Source: Bernardetia sp. (GTDB lineage Bacteria; Bacteroidota; Bacteroidia; Cytophagales; Bernardetiaceae). From it: a stretch of 36,522 nt of DNA. Of the stretch, positions 8,942 to 17,566 are shown piece by piece; positions within the stretch are counted from its first letter, which is position 1; each line of letters opens with the position of its first letter. The notes under the pieces were generated by a model. It saw only the letters and a list, made by a program, of their open reading frames with translations. It made no database searches and was not told the origin of the DNA. The position numbers and the translations under genes are program-made. The stretch lies in the NCBI RefSeq assembly GCF_020630935.1, contig NZ_JAHDIG010000050.1, positions 1-36,522 on the forward strand, in the 5' to 3' direction.

Positions 8942-11926
8942 ATGTCTGATACTTATTCCCAAAAAGTACACTCAAGGCATCAAGTAAGAACATTACAAAG
9001 CAATGATAGCTATAATGCTAAGTTAATACGACGCATGCAGACAGCTACCATTTTTGCTCCTGTATTGATAGGTATTTTGATGGCTATTAGCTTTTTTGTA
9101 CTTCAAAATTTTCTTGCAAAACAGCAAGATGATGCTAGTGTAATCAATATTTCTGGACGACAGAGAATGCTAAGTCAGCGTATTGCGAAACATTCAGTAT
9201 ATATGACCATTACGAGGGGAGAAGCACAGGCTAGTCATATCAAGTCGCTTAATAAAGCCTTAGATACTTTTAAGGAATCACATCAAAACCTTACAAAAAA
9301 AAGTAATAGCTTAGGCTTTAGTGATAATTATATGCTCTCTGATAACATCAAACATCTATACGACTCTTTAGAACCCCACTATCAAGGACTTATAAAAAGT
9401 GTAGATAATTTGCTAGTAGCCAATATTTTACCTAATTCGGCAAAGCGAGCTGAAAATCTTGCAAAGAACTTTGAACACATAGAAAAACATGAAAGAGCTT
9501 TTTTACCTATCATGAACACTATCGTTTTTACCTATGACCAAGAAGGACAGGCAAAGGTAGTGCGTCTGCGCTGGGTACAAGGGATAGTAGCTCTTTTTGT
9601 ATTTTTATTTGCTGTGAGTTTATCTTTTTTCGGTATGCATCCTATGGTCAAAAAAGTTAAACAAGCATTTGTTGATGTAGAAGACGCAAATGCAGAACTT
9701 TCTACACAGAACGAAGAGTTACAAGCCTCAGAAGAAGAGATAAGACAAAATGCTGAAGAACTTAGTGCAATGAATGATAATCTTAAAATTTCAGAACACA
9801 CACTCAAGACGTATATCAACCGAGTAAGAGAAGCTAAAAAAATGGCAAAACTGGCTGCCTATGACTTTGATATTGTTACAGGAAAAATTGCACATACCGA
9901 ACATCTAAATTACTTACTAAAATTAGATGAAAATATAGTGATTACCAATAAATTAATTGCAGAGTATATTCATCACGATGATAAAGAAGAGGTTTTTGAG
10001 AAAAGACAAGAAGCTATCACACACAAAAAAGATGTTTTTTATCGTTTTAGGCTCAAAACAGAAAATTTTGAAGATTGGCATTGGTTTCAAGGAGCTACAC
10101 ATATCGTTTTGGATGAAGACGAAAGGTTAGATTATGTAGTCAATGTACTTCAAGATATTACAGAAACGGTTCAAAAAGAAAATGAAATAAAAAAACTATT
10201 AGAAAACTCCCAAAGCAAACAAGCCGAGTTATTAGCTTCAGAAGAAGAACTAAGACAAAATTCAGAAGAGTTACAAAGTATTAATGAGAATCTTTTTATT
10301 TCGCAGCGAGAAAGTGAAGAAAAACAACAGTTGCTCAACCGTGCAGAAGAAATGGCAAGAATGGGTAGTTATATACGACGATTTAAAACAGATACCATAA
10401 CACATTCCGAAAACTTACCTCTGATTTATGGCTTTCCAAAAGGCAAAAGAATTAATAGAGAAATTTTTGCCCAAATTACACACCCAGACGATTTAGAGCA
10501 AAATAGACACAAGGTAAAAGTTGCATTGGAGCAGCAAAAAAGCAACATCTTTGTTACCTACAGAGCAAGACCTAACCAAGAAGATGATTGGAAATACTAT
10601 GAATCTTTTACATTCATTAAATACAATGAAAACAAAGAACCAGATTCTCTGATAGGAACTGTGCAAGAAATAACAGAAGAAGTTTTGAAAAATCAAGAAA
10701 TGCAAAAACTTTTAGACGAAATTTCTACCAACAAAAAATACTTGGATGAAGCTCAAAAATTAGCAAAAATTGTGAGCTATGAAATGGATATTTATTCAAA
10801 AAAAATAAAATGGTCGGAGAGTTTCAGTGAAATTTTTAATATTTTGCCTCAAGATATTCCTTACGATACAGAAGAGTTCCAACAATGGATGAAGGGAAAA
10901 AACTTGGAAGAAGCAAATGAAGGTTGGGCAAAAGCAATCACTAGCAAGACGAAGTTTGACGAAATATACCAAATAAATACCCCAAAAGAAGATGTATTTT
11001 ATATTCGTGAGAGAGGATATCCTGTCTTCGATGAAAATGGAAATCTGATTTGTATGCGAGGAACGCTCCAAGATATTACTAAGACAGAACTTGTAAAAAA
11101 AGAAGCAGAGCAAAAGTCCAAACTTATCGAAAAACAGAACAATAATTTTCTTTCTAGTGTCAATTATGCTCAACGCATACAGTCTGCTATGTTAGGAGGA
11201 ACACAAGAAGTTAAAGATATCTTTAAAGATGCTTTTATTTTCTTCGAACCTAAAGATATTGTTTCTGGAGATTTTTATTGGTATGAAAAGATAGATGATA
11301 GTAGAAAAATAGCGATTGTAGGAGACTGTACAGGACATGGTGTACCAGGGGCATTTATGTCTTTGTTAGGAACTACCATTCTGAATGAAATCATTTTGCA
11401 AAGACAAATAACCACACCAAGCAAAATTTTAGATGAGCTACAAAAAGAAATTAGACACATTCTAAAACAAGATACAACAGGAAATCGTGATGGAATGGAT
11501 ATCGCTGTCGTTGTAATTGATGAAGCTGTGGGAATGATGGAATTTGCAGGAGCTAAAAACCCATTAGTTTACATTCATAAAAGACGAAAACGAGGAGGTT
11601 CTGAGGCTAATTTGACAGTCATAAAAGCAGACCCTTTTTCTATTGGTGGAAGGAAAAGTAAAGTTTTAGAATCCACTTATACCAATCATATCATCAACTT
11701 GGAGGATGTAGATGCCTTATATCTGTATTCTGATGGCTATCAAGACCAATTTGGTGGCGAAAATGGAAATAAGTTTATGTCCAAAAATTTCCGTAAGTTA
11801 TTATATGACACACATAGTACATCAATGCATCATCAGCGTGTTGCCTTAAAAAGAAAGCTCATGAACTGGATAGGAACAGAATACGAACAAATCGATGATA
11901 TCTGTGTGATGGGAATTACTGTTTAA
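8942..11926 (+). CDS. Membrane sensor: PilJ-like, three PAS domains, SpoIIE/PP2C phosphatase
   Basis: A 994-residue signalling protein. TM1 is at about 36-56, followed by an extracytoplasmic helical domain with ISGRQRMLSQRIAKHS (70-85), the signature of the PilJ-type/NIT-like sensor domain, and TM2 at about 212-232. Coiled-coil segments with near-repeated sequence (ASEEEIRQNAEELSAMN at 262-278; ASEEELRQNSEELQSIN at 432-448) separate PAS-like domains at about 295-415, 465-580 and 598-715. The C-terminal 250 residues are a SpoIIE/PP2C phosphatase with SGDFYW (775-780), GDCTGHGVPGAFMS (794-807), SDGYQDQFGG (930-939) and a late DD (985-986), the expected metal ligands. Such proteins dephosphorylate anti-anti-sigma-type partners in response to a signal. 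No STAS/anti-sigma pair is adjacent, although a STAS-like gene lies at 2103. Confidence 0.93.
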   Translation: MSDTYSQKVHSRHQVRTLQSNDSYNAKLIRRMQTATIFAPVLIGILMAISFFVLQNFLAKQQDDASVINISGRQRMLSQRIAKHSVYMTITRGEAQASHIKSLNKALDTFKESHQNLTKKSNSLGFSDNYMLSDNIKHLYDSLEPHYQGLIKSVDNLLVANILPNSAKRAENLAKNFEHIEKHERAFLPIMNTIVFTYDQEGQAKVVRLRWVQGIVALFVFLFAVSLSFFGMHPMVKKVKQAFVDVEDANAELSTQNEELQASEEEIRQNAEELSAMNDNLKISEHTLKTYINRVREAKKMAKLAAYDFDIVTGKIAHTEHLNYLLKLDENIVITNKLIAEYIHHDDKEEVFEKRQEAITHKKDVFYRFRLKTENFEDWHWFQGATHIVLDEDERLDYVVNVLQDITETVQKENEIKKLLENSQSKQAELLASEEELRQNSEELQSINENLFISQRESEEKQQLLNRAEEMARMGSYIRRFKTDTITHSENLPLIYGFPKGKRINREIFAQITHPDDLEQNRHKVKVALEQQKSNIFVTYRARPNQEDDWKYYESFTFIKYNENKEPDSLIGTVQEITEEVLKNQEMQKLLDEISTNKKYLDEAQKLAKIVSYEMDIYSKKIKWSESFSEIFNILPQDIPYDTEEFQQWMKGKNLEEANEGWAKAITSKTKFDEIYQINTPKEDVFYIRERGYPVFDENGNLICMRGTLQDITKTELVKKEAEQKSKLIEKQNNNFLSSVNYAQRIQSAMLGGTQEVKDIFKDAFIFFEPKDIVSGDFYWYEKIDDSRKIAIVGDCTGHGVPGAFMSLLGTTILNEIILQRQITTPSKILDELQKEIRHILKQDTTGNRDGMDIAVVVIDEAVGMMEFAGAKNPLVYIHKRRKRGGSEANLTVIKADPFSIGGRKSKVLESTYTNHIINLEDVDALYLYSDGYQDQFGGENGNKFMSKNFRKLLYDTHSTSMHHQRVALKRKLMNWIGTEYEQIDDICVMGITV

Positions 11927-11945
11927 TGTGAACTATATTATATAT

Positions 11946-11994
11946 TTGGTACTGACCTATCGGTCTGACATTAATTAACTTAGGTCAGTACCAA
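11946..11994. repeat. Perfect 14-bp inverted repeat between convergent genes
   Basis: TTGGTACTGACCTA (11946-11959) and TAGGTCAGTACCAA (11981-11994) are exact complements around a 21-nt loop, midway between the stops at 11926 (+) and 12052 (-). No T-run follows on either strand, so a standard intrinsic terminator is not certain. The right arm contains the GACCTAAG word (11979-11986) shared with three other gaps. Confidence 0.7.
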
Positions 11995-12011
11995 CAATTG
12001 TATAAACTACA

Positions 12012-12022
12012 TTAGCTTCGCT
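12012..12022. repeat. TTAGCTTCGCT intergenic element, copy 1
   Basis: The same 11-mer recurs at 23358-23368 and, inverted, at 22449-22459, all outside genes. Here it is followed by CGCTTTTAGGTC and at 23358 by GCTTTAGCAGGTC, so the similarity extends beyond the core word. Confidence 0.5.
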
Positions 12023-12051
12023 CGCTTTTAGGTCTTAAACAACTTTATTGT

Positions 12052-13236
12052 CTATTCAATGATTTCAAAGGTTAGGAGTTGTGTTTTTTGAGCAGAACTA
12101 AAATTATTGTCTGAAACAAAAATGAGCGTTTTATTGCCGTTTGCTAACGTTTTTCCAAAAGTCATTCCTTCAATATTATCTACATGTGCTAAACCCATCT
12201 TATCAAAATCGGCAATGAGCCTTTTCTTAACTGGAATGTAGTCTTGGTTGGGTATTAGATTTTTTAGGCTTTCAATTTCTCTAGAATCGGTTGCTCCTTT
12301 TGTATCTACTAAAAAAAGCTTTACTGTAGTAGCTTCTACTTTGTAGCCTTCAGAATAGGAACGCTCCAAAACTAAAAACTGCTGATTTTTTGTTTCTGAA
12401 TTTGTTTTCCATTCCAAAATTTCTACAATTCCATTGAGTCCAAAAGCTGTTTTTGGAATAGGTTCTTTTGCTACTGGTTCGGCTAAATAAACCAGTTCTT
12501 TTTCAAGTTTTGAAGTCTTTTTATCTAAAAATATCCAACGAACAGGAAACACTCCTTCTGTACTGTGTATTTTTTCTCCATCTTGTTGCAAAGGAGTTTC
12601 AGTGAGAAAACATATTGTTTTTTGATTATTTGAAAGAGCTAGAGCCTCAATAGATGCGTTGTGATACCAACCTTTATTTTTTGAAGTATCTATAAGATGT
12701 TGGGGAAGAGAAAATTTTCTGATATAATTTCCTTCTATATCCATTTCTGCGATAAAGGGAAAAATATTTCTTTCTCTGTCTCCCTCACTACTCCAAAAAA
12801 GTGTATTGGTTTGGCTTGCAAAACAAATACTTTCTGGGTCTGCTATTTTTGCACCTTCACTTTTGGTAGGATAATATTCTCCATTTCCTTGTTTTAAAAA
12901 ATGTTGAGAAAGAATATTTGCTCTCAAAAATGAATCGTTATTGTAATCTAATTTTGCGTTATAGAAACGTAATCTTCCATTTTCATCAAACAAATCGTCG
13001 GAGAGCAAATAATATGTATCATTTTTTGCATCATAATCAATGGCAGAAAGCCCTCCAACAGTCATTTTTTCATTTTTCTCTCCAAATGTTCTATCAAAAG
13101 GTATTATTTTTTCTCCAATATATCGAAGCGTAAAAGGTAACTTATCTCCTACTTCTTGGCTTGAGATAGTTTTTTTAGATTGACAGTTTGTAAATAATAA
13201 AAAAATACAAAGACAAAAGATAGTACAGTACTTCAT
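12052..13236 (-). CDS. Esterase-like/phytase-like lipoprotein
   Basis: A 394-residue lipoprotein with a lipobox at Cys19 (FLLFTNCQSK). The mature part fits the 'esterase-like activity of phytase' (phytase-like, PF13449-type) beta-propeller family. Visible marks are VGGLSAIDYDAKNDTYYLLSDD near the N-terminus (spanning about 61-82), ADPESICFAS in the middle, and IEGMTFGKTL with IFVSDNNF near the C-terminus. These blocks form the family's characteristic 'GLSGIDYD...LSDDR', 'DPEGI' and 'EGM' elements. It is probably an outer-membrane-anchored or surface hydrolase or propeller; the true substrate is unknown and phytase activity is not implied. The start lies 26 bp downstream of the rimM stop in the same direction, so it is probably cotranscribed with rimM. 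Confidence 0.85.
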   Translation of the reverse strand: MKYCTIFCLCIFLLFTNCQSKKTISSQEVGDKLPFTLRYIGEKIIPFDRTFGEKNEKMTVGGLSAIDYDAKNDTYYLLSDDLFDENGRLRFYNAKLDYNNDSFLRANILSQHFLKQGNGEYYPTKSEGAKIADPESICFASQTNTLFWSSEGDRERNIFPFIAEMDIEGNYIRKFSLPQHLIDTSKNKGWYHNASIEALALSNNQKTICFLTETPLQQDGEKIHSTEGVFPVRWIFLDKKTSKLEKELVYLAEPVAKEPIPKTAFGLNGIVEILEWKTNSETKNQQFLVLERSYSEGYKVEATTVKLFLVDTKGATDSREIESLKNLIPNQDYIPVKKRLIADFDKMGLAHVDNIEGMTFGKTLANGNKTLIFVSDNNFSSAQKTQLLTFEIIE

Positions 13237-13262
13237 TTCTTATAGTTTTTACTTTCTTCCAA

Positions 13263-13811
13263 CTATTTTTCTGCTTGGTCAGTATCTTCTAAATATACTT
13301 CTAAAAGACCTTCTGGAAGGTGCATCAAAATAGATTTATTTTCTCTATCAAACTCTTTGATAAGTTCTTTTTTTAAAGGAATCAATATTTCTTTTTCTTT
13401 ATAATTGATAACTAATAAGTCGTTCTGAGGAAGATTATAAATCGTTTCTATTTTTCCTAGCTTTCCTTTTTCTGTATCAGAAACAACAAAACCAATGATT
13501 TCGTGATAGAAAAACTCATCATCTTCTAGTTTTGGAACAAACTCATCAGGTAAAAATAATTTGAGTTTTCTAAATTCTTCGGCTTGTTCGATGGTGTCGA
13601 TTCCTTCTAGCTTCAAAATTACTTTCTGTCCTACTTGTGGTCGTAAATTTTCTACAAAAAACGGCACTAACTGCCCATTTTGCTCTACTAAAATGGATTC
13701 AATATTAAGATATAAATCAATATTATCTGTATCCCAAAAAGCCTGTATATCGCCTTTGAGACCGTGTGGTTTTATGAGTGAACCAAGTTCAAAACAATTT
13801 TCTTTTGTCAT
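13263..13811 (-). CDS. rimM: Ribosome maturation factor RimM
   Basis: A 182-residue protein with RimM's two-domain layout. The N-terminal RimM beta-barrel begins CFELGSLIKPHGLKGDIQAF, the family's signature 'G.i.k.hGlkGe.kv', and includes RPQVGQKVILKLEGIDTIEQAEEFR. The C-terminal PRC-barrel begins FFYHEIIGFVVSDTEKGKLG and ends with LIPLKKELIKEFDRENKSI. RimM binds ribosomal protein S19 and assists maturation of the 30S head. In many bacteria it sits beside rpsP and trmD; here neither is adjacent (MarR regulator upstream, phytase-like lipoprotein downstream), which is common in Bacteroidota. Confidence 0.95.
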   Translation of the reverse strand: MTKENCFELGSLIKPHGLKGDIQAFWDTDNIDLYLNIESILVEQNGQLVPFFVENLRPQVGQKVILKLEGIDTIEQAEEFRKLKLFLPDEFVPKLEDDEFFYHEIIGFVVSDTEKGKLGKIETIYNLPQNDLLVINYKEKEILIPLKKELIKEFDRENKSILMHLPEGLLEVYLEDTDQAEK

Positions 13812-13872
13812 ATAATAATTTTAGAGTTAAGAAGGTAGAGTAAATAACGAATGAAAAGTAAAATTACAAAAA

Positions 13873-14346
13873 TTATTGACTGCTTACTGATTCGTCTTCT
13901 TCCCTAAGTTTGTCTAAAAGTGCGCTCAAAAGTCCTGCTTCTGCATCTGAGAGGTTCAAATAATTTGGCTTATCAATAGGTTCTTCTTGGTCGATTTGTT
14001 TTAAAAGTTCTAACCCAGCTTCTGTAATTGAAATATTGACTTCTCTTCTATCAACTTCGCCACGGCATTTATTGATATAACCTTTCTTGATGAGTTTGTC
14101 CATTATACGAGTAGTATTGGAGTTTTTGTCAATCATTCGGTCAGTAATATCTTTTGCACATAAAGAACTGGGAGACGAACCACGCAGAATACGCAACACA
14201 TTGTACTGCTCTTGTGATAGTCCATATCCCTTTAGTTTGCTGATAACCTTTCCACGCAACCAACTTGCTGTAAACATAATATTTAACATCGCTTTATGCT
14301 GGTCAGATTTGAATTTATTGGTTTTTAAAGCACTTTCTATTTTCAT
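13873..14346 (-). CDS. MarR-family transcriptional regulator
   Basis: A 157-residue winged-helix protein of the MarR family. The N-terminal dimerisation helices (about 10-45) are followed by GLSQEQYNVLRILRG, then the helix-turn-helix around LCAKDITDRMIDKNSNTTRIMDKLIKKG-type sequence (about 62-88) and the wing with CRGEVDRREVNISITEAG (about 94-111), where the conserved Asp-Arg-Arg is intact. MarR proteins are dimeric regulators, usually repressors responding to small molecules or oxidation. A single Cys occurs at the start of the helix-turn-helix and another in the wing, and their role is unknown. The target cannot be assigned; the regulator is 61 bp upstream of rimM on the same strand. Confidence 0.93.
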   Translation of the reverse strand: MKIESALKTNKFKSDQHKAMLNIMFTASWLRGKVISKLKGYGLSQEQYNVLRILRGSSPSSLCAKDITDRMIDKNSNTTRIMDKLIKKGYINKCRGEVDRREVNISITEAGLELLKQIDQEEPIDKPNYLNLSDAEAGLLSALLDKLREEDESVSSQ

Positions 14347-14452
14347 GTTTTATAAATAAAGTAAAAATTCACAAACTTTTATTTGACTTATCAATTATTG
14401 TATCCACAACTACTTTTGATGTATTTATGTTTTGAAAATACGTTTGTATATT

Positions 14453-14968
14453 TTATCGTTGCGCTCCAAAAACTTGAGTCCAGTAGTTGGCTTCTCTTCC
14501 TACGCCCATCTCTTCAAAACTAGCCTTCATAATATTTTTACAATGTCCTTCACTGTTTAGCCATCCTTCGATGACAGCTTCTTCGGTGGTATAACCTTCA
14601 GCTATATTTTCTCCATACGTTCGCCAAATATATCCTTGATTTTCTATTCTCTCGCCAGCATCTGAGCCATTTTTTCCTGTGTGAGAAAAGTAATTATTTT
14701 CGCTCATATCTTTACTATGAAGATAAGCTGCTTTGGCAAGAGTTTCATTCCAACTAATCGGATTTACTGGTGGCATTTGTTCACTACCACATATACAACC
14801 TTGTGTTCTCTGCTGATTGACCAAATCAACTAACTTTTGCCCATCTACATTAAAACCTGTTGGAACAGTTGAAGTATCCGTATCTTCTTCGTCTTCTACT
14901 TGACAAGAAAACATAAGAGTAGAAAAGCAAAATAAAATAACACCTAATTTAATATGATAAGGCTTCAT
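14453..14968 (-). CDS. CAP/SCP-domain lipoprotein
   Basis: A 171-residue lipoprotein with lipobox LMFSC (Cys22) and a short acidic spacer (QVEDEEDTDTS). The CAP (SCP/PR-1) domain occupies about 45-171. Its marks are LVDLVNQQRTQGC, NPISWNETLAKAAYLHSKDM, NYFSHTGKNGS, GENIAEGYTTEEAVIEGWLN and SEGHCKNIMKASFEEMGVG. The cleft residues His (in SHTG and GHC) and Glu (in GENIA and EEMG) are all present. The C-terminus WTQVFGAQR matches the usual end of the domain. Bacterial CAP proteins are secreted with mostly unknown function. The two extra Cys (CICG) may form a disulfide. The gene stands alone. Confidence 0.93.
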   Translation of the reverse strand: MKPYHIKLGVILFCFSTLMFSCQVEDEEDTDTSTVPTGFNVDGQKLVDLVNQQRTQGCICGSEQMPPVNPISWNETLAKAAYLHSKDMSENNYFSHTGKNGSDAGERIENQGYIWRTYGENIAEGYTTEEAVIEGWLNSEGHCKNIMKASFEEMGVGREANYWTQVFGAQR

Positions 14969-15050
14969 AGTTGAAATAATTTTATTGTTTGAAAAATATA
15001 TTTATGACTTTGGCAAATGATTTTTTTAATAGAATAATTCTCTTTGTGTT

Positions 15051-15117
15051 GGCTTGCCCTACGGGACTGAGCTTATTTTCACTTATTTTCGTCCTTAGGT
15101 CAATTTGGTAAGCGACT
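15051..15117. repeat. GACCTAAG-type intergenic element (C)
   Basis: Read on the minus strand this gap contains GACCTAAGGACGAAAATAAG, close to GACCTAAGTAGAAAATAAG at 20973. The GTCCCGTAGGGC imperfect palindrome (15056-15067 on the complement) follows. The core word is at 15094-15101. Confidence 0.55.
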
Positions 15118-15142
15118 GATTTTGCGAAAGTCCTAATATTGT

Positions 15143-15448
15143 CTAATTATTTTTAACACGTATTTCCTCTAAGTTAGGTTTAAAAAAAGAAGAAGAAGGA
15201 AAATGTTCGTGATAAGCAGGAAAGTCTTGAAAGGGTGCAATCCATTCAGGCATAGAAAGATGACGCACATGGCGAGATTCTGTAGAAAAGCAAAAGTCTG
15301 TGAGCAAAAATTGTTTCGAAATCATCCTTTGGTTTTGGTAATATGTTTTTGTTTGGTTACTCTGAAAAACTTGATAACCAGCTACACCAAACAATAAGGC
15401 AAAGAAGAATATCCAAGTTAGAATAATGTATTTGAAATAGTTTTTCAT
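15143..15448 (-). CDS. Small single-pass membrane protein, unknown
   Basis: A 101-residue protein with a basic N-terminus and one strong TM helix (about 7-27, YIILTWIFFFALLFGVAGY), then a polar segment of about 70 residues that would face the periplasm. The second part contains TDFCFSTESRHVRHLSMPEW and PAYHEHFPSSSFF, rich in His and aromatic residues. I know no family that matches. The TM topology and a usual start favour a real gene. It stands alone and is divergent from the FKBP gene. Confidence 0.6.
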   Translation of the reverse strand: MKNYFKYIILTWIFFFALLFGVAGYQVFQSNQTKTYYQNQRMISKQFLLTDFCFSTESRHVRHLSMPEWIAPFQDFPAYHEHFPSSSFFKPNLEEIRVKNN

Positions 15449-15647
15449 AGGTTTATAGACAATAGGGCAACAAATTTACACACAAAAATAACGATTCTTA
15501 AACTCTCGTGTAGAGACTAATTTATTTTTATCAATAAAAAATCGTAACTTGCAAGCATATTAAACCATATCGTCTTTTTTGTTTTTGAAATAATTTATTT
15601 CGATAGCAAGAAAGATATTTTTTTTATAATTCAATTAAATTTAGAGC

Positions 15648-16115
15648 ATGTCACAGAGCGCAAAAAAAGGCGATTTAGTACAAGTACATTATGTAGGCAA
15701 ATTTGAAGACGGAAACGTTTTCGATTCTTCAAGAGATAGAAAAGAGCCTATTGAGTTTAAGGTAGGAGCAGGACAAATGATAAAAGGTTTTGATGCTGCT
15801 GTAGAGGGAATGAGCCTTAGCGAGTCAAAAACAATCACTTTACCACCAAGTGAAGCGTATGGAGAGTCAAATCCAGAAAATATTGTTACGTTTCCTAAAG
15901 ACAAATTGCCAGCAGGAATGAACCCTAATAAAGGAGACCAACTTGCTTTGCAAGGACAAAATGGTGAGCAAATCCCTGTAGTAGTAGTTGAAGCAAATGA
16001 GGAAGGCGTTGTTTTGGACGCTAATCACCCAATGGCTGGAAAAACTTTAGTATTTGAGTTAGAACTTGTTGGAATCAATCCTTCAACAGTAGAAGGTGGC
16101 ACACTTGCTGACTAA
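15648..16115 (+). CDS. FKBP-type peptidyl-prolyl isomerase, SlyD-like
   Basis: A 155-residue cytosolic FKBP-type peptidyl-prolyl cis-trans isomerase with the SlyD-like layout, where an 'insert-in-flap' domain is placed inside the FKBP fold. The N-terminal half shows VQVHYVGKFEDGNVFDSSRD and IEFKVGAGQMIKGFDAAVEGM, with SKTITLPPSEAYGE. The insert is at about 68-120 (NPENIVTFPKDKLPAG...). The domain closes with DANHPMAGKTLVFELELVGI. The C-terminal metal-binding His/Cys tail of E. coli SlyD is absent, as in many Bacteroidota. Family members catalyse proline isomerisation and act as folding chaperones. A strong hairpin terminator follows. Confidence 0.95.
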   Translation: MSQSAKKGDLVQVHYVGKFEDGNVFDSSRDRKEPIEFKVGAGQMIKGFDAAVEGMSLSESKTITLPPSEAYGESNPENIVTFPKDKLPAGMNPNKGDQLALQGQNGEQIPVVVVEANEEGVVLDANHPMAGKTLVFELELVGINPSTVEGGTLAD

Positions 16116-16141
16116 TTTTTAATAGTTTAACTCTATCAAAT

Positions 16142-16180
16142 AAAAAATGCTATTCCTGTTAAACAAGAATAGCATTTTTT
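16142..16180. terminator. Bidirectional terminator between FKBP and DUF1573 genes
   Basis: The arms AAAAAATGCTATTC (16142-16155) and GAATAGCATTTTTT (16167-16180) are perfectly complementary over 14 bp with an 11-nt loop. The A and T runs on the two sides make it work for both convergent genes. Confidence 0.88.
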
Positions 16181-16196
16181 TAATGTCTTATATTTT

Positions 16197-16643
16197 TTAT
16201 TTGCTACCTCCTTTTGGCAAAACTGTTCCAAACAAAACTAAAGATTCTGATGAATTGGAAGCATTAGAAATAACTGTAATTACTTTTCGCTGCTGCCCTG
16301 CTTTGTGAGCAGAATTGAAACGCACAATAATTTTTCCTTCCTCGTTTGGAGCAATAGGTTCTTTTGTCCATTCGGGGGCAGTACAACCACAAGTAGTTCG
16401 AATATCTTGCAGCATTAATGGATAATCTCCCGTATTTTTAAAGGTAAAGACACGCTCTACCACTTCACCTTCTTCTACTTCACCAAAATCGTGTTCACGG
16501 TCTGTAAAAGTAAGTTTAGCTTGTCTGTCGTCAGCTTTTTTAGTGAAAGTAGTTTTGTCGTTTGTTGTTTGGGCTTGCAACGTTGTTTGTCCGAAAAAGA
16601 AAACCATTGTGCCTAAAAGTGAGAGAAAAAAAGTCTTTTTCAT
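16197..16643 (-). CDS. DUF1573 exported protein
   Basis: A small exported protein of the DUF1573 family. I chose the start at 16643 (MKKTFFLSLLGTMVFFFG), which begins a normal signal peptide ending near QAQ. A longer in-frame ATG at 16673 would add ten residues before it. The mature domain carries FTDREHDFGEVEEGEVVERV, FKNTGDYPLMLQDIRTTCGCTAP and AGQQRKVITVISNAS. The hallmark CGCT is present. DUF1573 proteins have an immunoglobulin-like (ASH/MSP-like) fold, are very common in Bacteroidota and have no defined function. It shares a terminator with the convergent FKBP gene and is probably monocistronic. Confidence 0.93.
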   Translation of the reverse strand: MKKTFFLSLLGTMVFFFGQTTLQAQTTNDKTTFTKKADDRQAKLTFTDREHDFGEVEEGEVVERVFTFKNTGDYPLMLQDIRTTCGCTAPEWTKEPIAPNEEGKIIVRFNSAHKAGQQRKVITVISNASNSSESLVLFGTVLPKGGSK

Positions 16644-16844
16644 AATTTGTTGATATATTTTTTTTACTGTCAAAATTTAATTTATTCTAAAGTTTGTAAG
16701 GAAAACCTTATTTTGCTGATGTTTGTTTTTAGCTTTGAAAGCCTAATATTTTACAGATTATAATTCAATTATTTTGCCATAAAGCCAAAGTTTATAACTA
16801 AATCAAAATTATAAAATCATCATTTCAAATTTAATCTATTTTTT

Positions 16845-17369
16845 ATGAAAGTTATCTCATCTTATTCGTTTTTATATTTTTTTCTACTTTTATTTTCTAT
16901 CTCTTGCCTGTTTAGTTCTTGTGAGTTGGGTGATGAAAGAATAGGAGGTTTTCCACCCGAAGGACAAATTTGGGCTGAAATAGAAAACTTAGAATATACA
17001 TTTGCAGACCCAAGTGGTACGATTCCATCTCTTCTAAACACTTATTCAGAAAGTACCAAGTCTTTGTCTATATACCGTTCTACTGATTTTAACTCTACAA
17101 GATTTGGAGCTTTTCGTGTTCTGCTCACTCGCTTCGATTTTGATAATACTACACCAAGAACATTAGATAATAGTAATGTCAGACTAGAATTTTCACAAGG
17201 AAATATAGCCTATATTGGAACAGAAGATGCTGTTCAGTTAGAGATTTTGAGCATAGAAAATGATATTATTAAAGCTACTTTTAGTGGACTATTAACTAAC
17301 AGAGACAATCCGAATCAGCAAATTAGAGTGCGAAATGGCTCTTTACATATCAGAATTAGGAGAGAATAA
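16845..17369 (+). CDS. Small lipoprotein, unknown
   Basis: A 174-residue predicted lipoprotein with an unusually long hydrophobic signal (YSFLYFFLLLFSISCLFSSC), whose lipobox Cys is probably Cys26 (LFSSC). The mature part is beta-rich and polar, with IWAEIENLEYTFADPSG early and ITAT-like IIKATFSGLLTNRDNPNQQ late, ending in SLHIRIRRE. The shape resembles the small immunoglobulin-like lipoproteins of Bacteroidota, but I cannot assign a family. A hairpin terminator follows the stop. Confidence 0.75.
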   Translation: MKVISSYSFLYFFLLLFSISCLFSSCELGDERIGGFPPEGQIWAEIENLEYTFADPSGTIPSLLNTYSESTKSLSIYRSTDFNSTRFGAFRVLLTRFDFDNTTPRTLDNSNVRLEFSQGNIAYIGTEDAVQLEILSIENDIIKATFSGLLTNRDNPNQQIRVRNGSLHIRIRRE

Positions 17370-17395
17370 ACTTCTTAGCAAATATATATTTATCT

Positions 17396-17440
17396 AAAAG
17401 TCAATACATTATGATTAAAAAATATTTTGTATTGACTTTT
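17396..17440 (+). terminator. Hairpin terminator after the 16845 lipoprotein gene
   Basis: AAAAGTCAATACA (17396-17408) pairs perfectly with TGTATTGACTTTT (17428-17440), followed by more T. It lies 27 bp past the stop. Confidence 0.85.
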
Positions 17441-17449
17441 TTTATGTGA

Positions 17450-17477
17450 TTGAATCAAATATTATTTTGTAGATTTG
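17450..17477 (+). promoter_or_regulatory. Bacteroidota-type promoter for the NlpC/P60 gene
   Basis: A TTG (17450-17452) lies 17 bp before TAGATTTG (17470-17477), matching the TTG/TAnnTTTG layout of the Bacteroidota primary sigma factor. The start codon is 89 bp downstream. It directly follows the terminator of the previous gene. Confidence 0.5.
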
Positions 17478-17566
17478 TGGCTTTCAAAAAATAAAAAAAT
17501 AGTAAGGTCTAAAACATCTACTACAACACACTCACTAATAATTATTTTTTATCAAAATCCTATTGT

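Noticed and set aside
16644-16673. Ten-residue N-terminal extension of the DUF1573 protein (start at 16673)
   Set aside because: The inner ATG at 16643 begins a textbook signal peptide; the extension would put charged residues before it.
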